Source: Porphyromonas pasteri
GTDB taxonomy: Bacteria > Bacteroidota > Bacteroidia > Bacteroidales > Porphyromonadaceae
Assembly: GCF_014647755.1 (NCBI RefSeq)
Contig: NZ_BMPU01000001.1
Coordinates: 62,001 to 126,000 of the forward strand
Direction: 5' to 3'
Length of the DNA: 64,000 nucleotides
In this document: positions 36,127 to 42,694 of the stretch, one piece after another
Numbering within the stretch: the first letter of the stretch is position 1
Layout: every line of letters begins with the position of its first letter
Made by a program: the position numbers and the translations under genes
Notes under the pieces: generated by a model
The model's input: only the letters and a program-made list of their open reading frames with translations
Told to the model about the DNA's origin: nothing
Databases searched by the model: none

Positions 36127-37425
36127 TTATTGGGTGATGAAGACCGTTTCGTCGCGGAGGACGGGGGCGAGGTTGAGCGTGTAGGTCTCGCCGTGACGTT
36201 CGATCTCGAAGATGAGCTCGGTCTGCTCGGTCTCATTGATGTAGGGGCGGAAGAAGAATAGGTAGCTGAAGACGCTGGCGTACTTATCCTTCTCCAGTGC
36301 CTTGCGGATGCTCCCATAGTCACTGCTCTTCCATGGAGCTTGCTCGGGGCGCACAGCCTCAGCCGAACGGTAACGGTAGGTCTCGTCAAGGAAGTTGCGG
36401 TAGCGTGACGAGAGTTCTCTGACAGTCGTGGGGCTGAGAGGCTTGCCGTTGATGCGAAGTACCTTATCACCGACACGTAGACCTGCAGTGAAGGCAGGCG
36501 ACCCTTCCTCTACATCGACGATGCGGCTGAGGTCACGGCTGTCATAGAGGATACCCGTATAGAGGTAGCGGTTCGTCTCCTCAGTATAGTTTGCCTGAGA
36601 TGCTGCGAGGTAGGGGAAGCTTTGGAGCATTACAGGGATGGCCTGACGAGCATAGAGGTGTGCTTCCTTCGTGCCCTTAGGTAGGCTGCTTGTGCCGCTC
36701 CAGAGCGTCTGATTGGGCTTGCTGGGTGAAGTGACCTGTAGGGTGAGGCGTGCTCCTCCCCCAGCTTCACTACGCGAGCACTCAAGGAGGAGATCGGGGC
36801 TGTTGGCTTGCTGCGTCAGTCCGCGTGCCTCTAAGAGCCCCGCGACCTGTCCGTAGACGATATCATAGAGGTCGCGATGCTCTCCTTCAGAAGGAGCGAA
36901 GGCAAAGGTCTTGGCCTGTGACCAATCGAAGGGCGCACCGGCCTCAAAGGAGAATGAGAGGGTGCGCTGTTGCTTCGCTTGGTCCATGGGGCTGTATCCG
37001 CTAAAGGCTGTAGCCAGCTCACGCTCGGTGAGGGCATAGGGCGCCTTGCAGCTGGGACGAAGGATGCGAGCCGTAGTGCCAGAGCCAATGTGCACGATCG
37101 TCAGGAGATGCTCGCCTACTGGGCTTGCAAGGAGCTCGCTGATCTGCTGCTTCGTGAGGCCTGTGGTGGGTACCCCGTCGATTTGGGTAATGAGGTCTCC
37201 AGGGAAGAAGCCTCCGACGGCTGCGGGGCCAAAGGGCTGGACTGCTGTAAGCACGGGGATACTCTTGCTGTTAGTCCCCTCTCCGAGCACCTTGTAGTGC
37301 AGGCCGATACGACATACATTCTCGCTGGACTGTGCCAGTAGAGGAGATGATGAGAGCGAAGGAAGCAGAAGTAGGGTGAGTGCTGTCCCCAGCGAACGAA
37401 GGCAGTGGTAGGGCTTACGCATCAT
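36127..37425 (-). CDS. secreted PDZ and DUF4136-domain protein
   Basis: A 432-residue exported protein with signal peptide LTLLLLPSLSSSPLLAQ. The first PDZ-like domain spans about 40-110 (AAVGGFFPGDLITQIDGVP). The middle (about 145-265) resembles DUF4136 (FDWSQAKTFAFAPSEG). A second PDZ domain covers about 290-350 (GSPAFTAGLRVGDKVLRING). No protease domain is visible, so it may be a scaffold or chaperone in the periplasm. The combination of two PDZ domains around a DUF4136-like module is uncommon. An alternative start is the next Met (37422). Confidence 0.72.
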   Translation of the reverse strand: MMRKPYHCLRSLGTALTLLLLPSLSSSPLLAQSSENVCRIGLHYKVLGEGTNSKSIPVLTAVQPFGPAAVGGFFPGDLITQIDGVPTTGLTKQQISELLASPVGEHLLTIVHIGSGTTARILRPSCKAPYALTERELATAFSGYSPMDQAKQQRTLSFSFEAGAPFDWSQAKTFAFAPSEGEHRDLYDIVYGQVAGLLEARGLTQQANSPDLLLECSRSEAGGGARLTLQVTSPSKPNQTLWSGTSSLPKGTKEAHLYARQAIPVMLQSFPYLAASQANYTEETNRYLYTGILYDSRDLSRIVDVEEGSPAFTAGLRVGDKVLRINGKPLSPTTVRELSSRYRNFLDETYRYRSAEAVRPEQAPWKSSDYGSIRKALEKDKYASVFSYLFFFRPYINETEQTELIFEIERHGETYTLNLAPVLRDETVFITQ

Positions 37426-37455
37426 GAAAGCGGTCTATATGTGGCGGGATTATCG

Positions 37456-37950
37456 TTAGGGATGAGCTTCGAGGAGCTGTAGAGTGAGGTGCAGGGCCTC
37501 TTGGATCGCTTGGGAGATGTTCTCCTCACGGCTCCCCGATAGGTGTAGGGTGGTCGAATTGACGACGGGTCCTCTTGGCCCTTCGAAGACGACAGCGATA
37601 CAGATCGTACCTACGGGATGCGCAGCATCACCACCCGTAGGGCCCGCGACCCCCGTCGTGGCGATAGCTACCTCGGCTTGGAGTTGCTCCATAGCTCCAA
37701 GAGCCATAGCGCAGGCGACCTCTTCACTGACGACGTGGTAGGTCTCGATGAGCTCGGGTGGCACGCCGAGGAGGGAGGTCTTGAGGTCGGACTGATAGGC
37801 GATGATACCCCCTTGGAGGTAAGCCGATGCCCCAGAGTGACTACCTAAGGCAGAGGCAACGCCTCCGAGGGTGCAGCTCTCAGCCGTGGCGATATGGAGC
37901 CCTCGCTGTAGGAGGAGCTCAGTGAGTGAAGTGAGATGAGTCTGATCCAT
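37456..37950 (-). CDS. pncC: CinA-type nicotinamide-nucleotide amidase
   Basis: The enzyme deamidates nicotinamide mononucleotide to nicotinate mononucleotide in NAD salvage. This is the stand-alone 164-residue CinA C-terminal domain. The motifs AESCTLGGVASAL, GGIIAYQSDLKTSLLGVP and GVAGPTGGDAAHPVGTICIA are all present, including the active-site Ser of the first. It follows tsaD by 15 bases. Confidence 0.93.
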   Translation of the reverse strand: MDQTHLTSLTELLLQRGLHIATAESCTLGGVASALGSHSGASAYLQGGIIAYQSDLKTSLLGVPPELIETYHVVSEEVACAMALGAMEQLQAEVAIATTGVAGPTGGDAAHPVGTICIAVVFEGPRGPVVNSTTLHLSGSREENISQAIQEALHLTLQLLEAHP

Positions 37951-37965
37951 AGATGTTGTCTCGGG

Positions 37966-38991
37966 CTACATGGTGACGCGGGCGAAGGGTACGGCGTCGA
38001 GCTCGGTACGCTTGCCGTCGATGAAGCTGAAGTAGCCGTTCATCGCGACCATCGCAGCATTGTCGGTGGTGTAGGCGAACTTTGGGATGAAGACCTTCCA
38101 GCCATAGCGACGAGCGTGATCGTGGAAGGCATCACGCAGCCCCGTATTGGCCGACACGCCACCAGCTACAGCGACCTGGCGGATGCCTAAGTCCTTGGCT
38201 GCTTGGCGGAGCTTCTTCATCAGGATGTCGATGACGGTAGCTTGGAGGGAAGCACAGAGGTCGGCCTTACGCTCCTCGATGAAGTTAGGGTTCTTCTCCA
38301 GCTCATCACGGAGAGTGTAGAGGAAGGAGGTTTTGAGCCCGCTGAAGCTATAGTCGTAGCCTGGGACGTTGGGCTTGCTGAAGGCAAAGGCCTTCGGATT
38401 ACCCTCATTGGCAAGGCGGTTGACGACAGGGCCACCAGGGTAACCCAGCCCCATGACTTTCGCACACTTGTCGAAGGCTTCGCCCGCTGCATCGTCGATG
38501 GTCTGCCCGATGATCTCCATATCGGAGGCCGAGCGCACGAGGATGATCTGCGAGTTGCCCCCTGAGACGAGGAGGCAGAGGAAGGGGAACTCAGGGCTCT
38601 GATGCTCCTCGCCTTCCTCCTCGATGAAGTGGGCCAGCACGTGCGCATGGAGGTGATTGACCTCTACCATAGGGATACCGAGCGAGAGGGAGAGCCCCTT
38701 GGCAAAGTTCGTCCCGACAAGTAGAGAGCCTAAGAGCCCGGGGCCTCGTGTGAAGGCGATGGCGTCGAGGTCTTGCGCGGTGATGCCAGCGCGGCGGATG
38801 GCTTCGCTGACGACGGGGACGATGTTCTGCTCGTGGGCACGTGAGGCCAGCTCAGGCACGACACCGCCGTATGCGGTGTGGACGGCTTGTGAGGCGATGA
38901 CATTACTCAGGAGCTTGTGCCCTACGAGGACGGCTGCCGAGGTGTCGTCGCACGAACTCTCGATCCCTAATATGATGGGTTCATGATCCAT
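37966..38991 (-). CDS. tsaD: tRNA threonylcarbamoyltransferase TsaD
   Basis: TsaD transfers the threonylcarbamoyl group from the TsaC product to A37 of tRNAs that read ANN codons. The 341-residue ASKHA-fold protein has ILGIESSCDDTSAAVL at the start, the metal-binding NHLHAHVLAHF, CLLVSGGNSQII, and the C-terminal VAVAGGVSANTGLR. A -7 promoter box lies 48 bases upstream at 39039-39046, just past the GH32 stop. pncC follows. Confidence 0.97.
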   Translation of the reverse strand: MDHEPIILGIESSCDDTSAAVLVGHKLLSNVIASQAVHTAYGGVVPELASRAHEQNIVPVVSEAIRRAGITAQDLDAIAFTRGPGLLGSLLVGTNFAKGLSLSLGIPMVEVNHLHAHVLAHFIEEEGEEHQSPEFPFLCLLVSGGNSQIILVRSASDMEIIGQTIDDAAGEAFDKCAKVMGLGYPGGPVVNRLANEGNPKAFAFSKPNVPGYDYSFSGLKTSFLYTLRDELEKNPNFIEERKADLCASLQATVIDILMKKLRQAAKDLGIRQVAVAGGVSANTGLRDAFHDHARRYGWKVFIPKFAYTTDNAAMVAMNGYFSFIDGKRTELDAVPFARVTM

Positions 38992-39038
38992 GATGATCTA
39001 TCGGATGGTCTGTCTATTTATACCTTATTAATGCGGCA

Positions 39039-39046
39039 CAAAAGTA
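39039..39046 (-). promoter_or_regulatory. -7 box TACTTTTG upstream of tsaD
   Basis: It matches TAnnTTTG on the minus strand, between the GH32 stop and the tsaD start. No -33 TTG is seen at normal spacing. Confidence 0.42.
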
Positions 39047-39052
39047 CGAAAA

Positions 39053-40855
39053 CTATAGTCCCAGTCGGTAGAGCTTCGCTGAGTGGAGCTGGGTAGCACC
39101 GCCCTCGCTATAGAGGCGAAGGGTCGAGTAGGGCTTGCGGGGGAAGATGAGGTTCGTCATCGCGATGCGTCCGCCCTGGACAAAGAGCTCGGCCATACTG
39201 CGGTCTACGAAGAGGCGGAGCTTATAGGTCTTCCCTGTGCAAAGACTGAGGGGAGCCCATGTGGCGATAGCGAAGTCATTCTGATAGTTCACCCCATCGC
39301 GGTCACGCCAGTCGTTGCTCTCGCGATCGTGAGGTGTCGCTTTCGTGCCGAAGTCTATGAGTCCGCTCTTGGTGCGGTCCATAGTGATACGCTCCTTCTC
39401 TAAGTCCAGGTAGATGGGGAGCTCATCGCCAAGCTCATTACTGAGGACGAGGCCTACACGAGTCGTCTTCGCTGCTGGGGTCAGCTCCAGCTCGAGCTCA
39501 AAGCTATCCTCAAGTCCCTTGAGTGCATCAGAGAGGCGTACCTCTTCACCGATGCTCTGGGGAAGGCTGAGACTGACCTGCTCCTTGCGTAAGGCTTCGA
39601 CCTCCTTTGAGGGGCGAGCTCCGACATAGCTCGTGCCGTCCTTGGTGAAGAGGAAAAGGTCTCGAGGTAGGCCGTTCATGCCTCGTGTCTGCTTGAAGGG
39701 GGTGACGTTGGCGTACTGCCAGTTGCTCACCCAGGGGATGCCGATGGTGCGGGCGCCTGTGTTGTGGAAGGTAACCAGCGCATAGTGGTCCTTCCCGAAG
39801 TCCAGCCAGTGGGCGATCTCGGGCGCCGTCTCGGGGACGAACTCCTTGCCATCGAAGGTGCCGACGAAGTACTCGGTAGCACTGCCACCGAAGGCACAGC
39901 CCGGATTGATGTTGACGATCATCACCCACTTCTCCTTACCCGTCGTCTCATCGGTGAGCTGGAAGAAGTCGGGGCACTCAAACTGGTTGGGGCGTGCTCC
40001 GTAGCCTTCGCCGAAGGCACTCACGTAGTCCCACTTCTTCAGATCCTGAGAGCGGTAGAAGCGCATCTCCTTGTCAGCTGAGACGATCATGTACCAGCTC
40101 TTCTCGGGAGTGTACCAGAAGACCTTGGGGTCACGGAAGTCCGAGACGCCATCGAAGGGCGTGAGAATGGGGTTGCCAGCGTACTTCGTGAAGGTCTTCC
40201 CATTGTCGAGGCTGTAGGCCAAGCACTGGGCTTGCCACTGCTTCCCCGCATGCGTATTGTGAGCCGTGTAGTAGGCGAGGATGGCATCCTTGCCGAAGCC
40301 CGCTGTCCCTTGCTTGTCGAGGATGGCGTTCCCCGAGAAGATGTGCCCGAGGGTGTCGCGTGCTAAGGCGAGATCGTGGTGCTCCCAGTGAATGAGGTCG
40401 CGTGAGGAGCTGTGCCCCCAGTACATATTGCCCCACTTCAAGCCATAGGGATTGTACTGATAGTAGAGATGGTAGACGCCGTCCTTGTAGATCATGCCGT
40501 TGGGGTCGTTCATCCAGCCATAGGTAGGGCTGTGATGATAGGCAGGGCGATAATAGTCCTTGGCGGAGGTGTCGAAGGTATCGGCGAGCTGAATCTTCTC
40601 ATAGCTAATCGCCGTCCTATCAAGACCGATGATCTCTACCGTCGCAGGACTCTTGCCTTCGGGCAAGGCGAGGGGGACGTAGTAGTCGATGCTATCGACG
40701 GCCAGACGGATGTCGAGCCACGTATCCTCGGGGCGGTCGCCTACGAGGCGTACCTGCACCTCGGGCTGACTCTCTTCGATGGGGAGAAGGAGGTAGCGCT
40801 GTGGGCTATTGATCTCAATGCGGGTCAGCGTGTCGTTGGGGTGGAGTATCTCCAT
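39053..40855 (-). CDS. glycoside hydrolase family 32 (fructan/sucrose hydrolase)
   Basis: The enzyme releases fructose from levan, inulin or sucrose-type substrates. The 600-residue protein has the GH32 catalytic set: WMNDPNG in the N-terminal propeller (nucleophile Asp), FRDPKVFW, and ECPDFFQL with the acid/base Glu. A C-terminal beta-sandwich ends at the stop. The first ATG is at 40855, but the frame is open upstream for 36 codons and encodes a hydrophobic run, a lipobox-like LSISC and KKSNSP, with no ATG, GTG or TTG. The true start or the original signal may therefore be lost (see findings). It is in line with the D-2-hydroxyacid dehydrogenase gene upstream. Confidence 0.9.
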   Translation of the reverse strand: MEILHPNDTLTRIEINSPQRYLLLPIEESQPEVQVRLVGDRPEDTWLDIRLAVDSIDYYVPLALPEGKSPATVEIIGLDRTAISYEKIQLADTFDTSAKDYYRPAYHHSPTYGWMNDPNGMIYKDGVYHLYYQYNPYGLKWGNMYWGHSSSRDLIHWEHHDLALARDTLGHIFSGNAILDKQGTAGFGKDAILAYYTAHNTHAGKQWQAQCLAYSLDNGKTFTKYAGNPILTPFDGVSDFRDPKVFWYTPEKSWYMIVSADKEMRFYRSQDLKKWDYVSAFGEGYGARPNQFECPDFFQLTDETTGKEKWVMIVNINPGCAFGGSATEYFVGTFDGKEFVPETAPEIAHWLDFGKDHYALVTFHNTGARTIGIPWVSNWQYANVTPFKQTRGMNGLPRDLFLFTKDGTSYVGARPSKEVEALRKEQVSLSLPQSIGEEVRLSDALKGLEDSFELELELTPAAKTTRVGLVLSNELGDELPIYLDLEKERITMDRTKSGLIDFGTKATPHDRESNDWRDRDGVNYQNDFAIATWAPLSLCTGKTYKLRLFVDRSMAELFVQGGRIAMTNLIFPRKPYSTLRLYSEGGATQLHSAKLYRLGL

Positions 40856-40963
40856 AGTGGGTGAGTTGGATTTCTTTGAGCAGCTGATGCTGAGGGCAAG
40901 CAGCCGCGAGTAGAGCGGTAAGCTTACGTTATATAATAATGTATAGAGGCAAGGGTGGGGAGA

Positions 40964-41926
40964 CTACGCGACGCGATTGAGGTCAGTACGTCCAGCGAGG
41001 AAGCGCACGACATTCTCCAGCATCTCCGCATTCATATCTCGTCGGGCGTCAGCCGTTTGGGTCCCTGTGTGTGGGGTCATACACACGTTGTCGAGGGTGC
41101 AGAGCGTGGGGTGGGGGTTGTCCTGGTTCTCGAAGACGTCCAGCCCTGCCGCTGCGATGTAGCCCGTCTGAAGTGCCTTCACGAGGGCCTCTTCGTCGAC
41201 GACGGCACCACGGGCGGTATTGATGAAGATAGCGGTAGGCTTCATCAGTGCCAGCTCCCGCTCTCCGATGAAGTGGTGCGTCTCAGCGCTGTAGGGCGTG
41301 TGAATCGAGACGAAGTCGGAGTTGAAGAGTAGCTCATCCAGCGGGGCATAGGTGATCCCTTGGCGAGCCTCCTCGTCTGCACTCAGTGGGGTGCGCTTGT
41401 AGTAGAGGATCTTCATACCGAAGGCGCGAGCGCGCTCAGCGACGGCTGAAGCGATACGTCCGTAGCCGATGAGCCCCAGCGTCTTACCTGCAAGGTGCAC
41501 GCCGAGGTAACCCATGCGGCCGATGGTCGGGCGCTTGCCAGGTGTCTGACGGATGAGGCGGTCGAGTTCGCTGACACGGCGGGCACAATCGAGCATGAGT
41601 GCCAGAGTAAGCTCCGTCGTCGGGATGATCACCGCCTGAGGCGTGTTGGTCACGACGATGCCGTGGGCGCGAGCATAGTTGATATCGATGTTGTTGAAGC
41701 CGACACCGAAGTTGGCTATCAGGCGGAGCTTCGACCCATGTTGTAGGAGCTCGGCACGTGCTGGGTAGTCGAAGGAGGTGCAGAGGACGTCAGCCTCGGG
41801 GAGGAGCTGGCATAGCTCTTCGTGGGTGAAGTCCCGTCCACGTGGGGGGCGGATGACTTCGTGCTCAGCACCGATCTTCTCGAAGCCTTCGTCGACCGTG
41901 TCGAAGGCCACCAATATCTTAGCCAT
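40964..41926 (-). CDS. D-isomer-specific 2-hydroxyacid dehydrogenase
   Basis: A 320-residue NAD-dependent dehydrogenase of the D-2-hydroxyacid family, which covers phosphoglycerate, lactate and glyoxylate/hydroxypyruvate enzymes. The Rossmann motif is LGLIGYGRIASAVAERA, followed by NTARGAVVDEEAL with the catalytic Arg and the C-terminal MTPHTGTQT with the catalytic His. It lacks the ACT domain of longer SerA forms. The ATG at 41926 is chosen because 12 extra residues from 41962 are not conserved in character. The substrate is not established. Confidence 0.88.
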   Translation of the reverse strand: MAKILVAFDTVDEGFEKIGAEHEVIRPPRGRDFTHEELCQLLPEADVLCTSFDYPARAELLQHGSKLRLIANFGVGFNNIDINYARAHGIVVTNTPQAVIIPTTELTLALMLDCARRVSELDRLIRQTPGKRPTIGRMGYLGVHLAGKTLGLIGYGRIASAVAERARAFGMKILYYKRTPLSADEEARQGITYAPLDELLFNSDFVSIHTPYSAETHHFIGERELALMKPTAIFINTARGAVVDEEALVKALQTGYIAAAGLDVFENQDNPHPTLCTLDNVCMTPHTGTQTADARRDMNAEMLENVVRFLAGRTDLNRVA

Positions 41927-42016
41927 AATCTTAGTGCGATGTAGGGAGGTGAATACTTCCACTAAGGTACGGAATAAGCAGGATATAAGAGCCTTTTGCG
42001 CAAGGGGTGCTTTATC

Positions 42017-42281
42017 GTGCGTATTCCTCTTATCCAGCGGAGGGAAAAGTGTCCTTCTCGTGAAGAATAAAGCGCCTTCACGTAGTGGTTTTCCTGCATC
42101 TACGCACGTAGTCTTAAAGACCAGACACGTAAATCCAAATATCCACGTACGTAGATATTAGATCCACGTACGTAGTCCAAACTTATCTGCCACTCGTTCA
42201 TAACTTTTATCCCTACACGGAGCAACAACCTAATAGAGGTCGGCGTGATGACCTATACAGGTTCACCCAGAGACCAATATA
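42017..42281 (+). repeat. composite intergenic element, copy 3
   Basis: The 3' part of the element at 18625-19019, in the same orientation, starting at GTATTCCTCTTATCC. The ACGTACGT array has ACGT at 42106, 42127, 42149 and 42170 (21/22/21). The second array has two units (42254 and 42276, 22 bp apart; CTATACAGG and CCAATATAGG). The leader seen in the other copies is missing here. No gene is visible from 41927 to 42694. Confidence 0.85.
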
Positions 42282-42694
42282 GGTTGCTGTCACCTTCCCA
42301 TAGAGTAGTCAACTCGGATGCTGGTGAGGTGTGACGCCTGCGCTTATATAGAGGAGCTTGTGGGGGCCGCCTCTTGGTCCTCCTCCTTTGCTTGCGAGAG
42401 TGTTGGCTCTTAGAGGAAGAGGTGGTGCGCCTAACTGACAGTATATCAGCTGTGATGTGCTGATCTGGGAGACTTGCTATCTCTTCTTTAGCAGAAGAAT
42501 TGGCCGTGTGGAAGGGTAAGGATGGGGGGTGATGCAGCCCTCTTTCGCTCCCTTCCCCGTACGATACTACGGCGGGGAAACGTAACGCGAAGGTGCTAAG
42601 TGGCGGATATTACGGAAAAATCGGCTATTTTTGTGGGCATATTGTGCCCTATAACAAAGGAAATAAGATACAATCAATTAAGTAATACAACACG
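42282..42694. other. long leader/promoter region of secDF, no gene seen
   Basis: No convincing coding frame. A TTTTTG at 42628-42633 and a TATAAC at 42650-42655 could form a non-consensus promoter, but the spacing and the -7 box do not fit the Bacteroidota pattern well. Confidence 0.3.

Noticed and set aside
42628-42655. Promoter for secDF
   Set aside because: TTTTTG and TATAAC are present, but the -7 box does not match TAnnTTTG and the spacing is short. It is left as an uncertain region.
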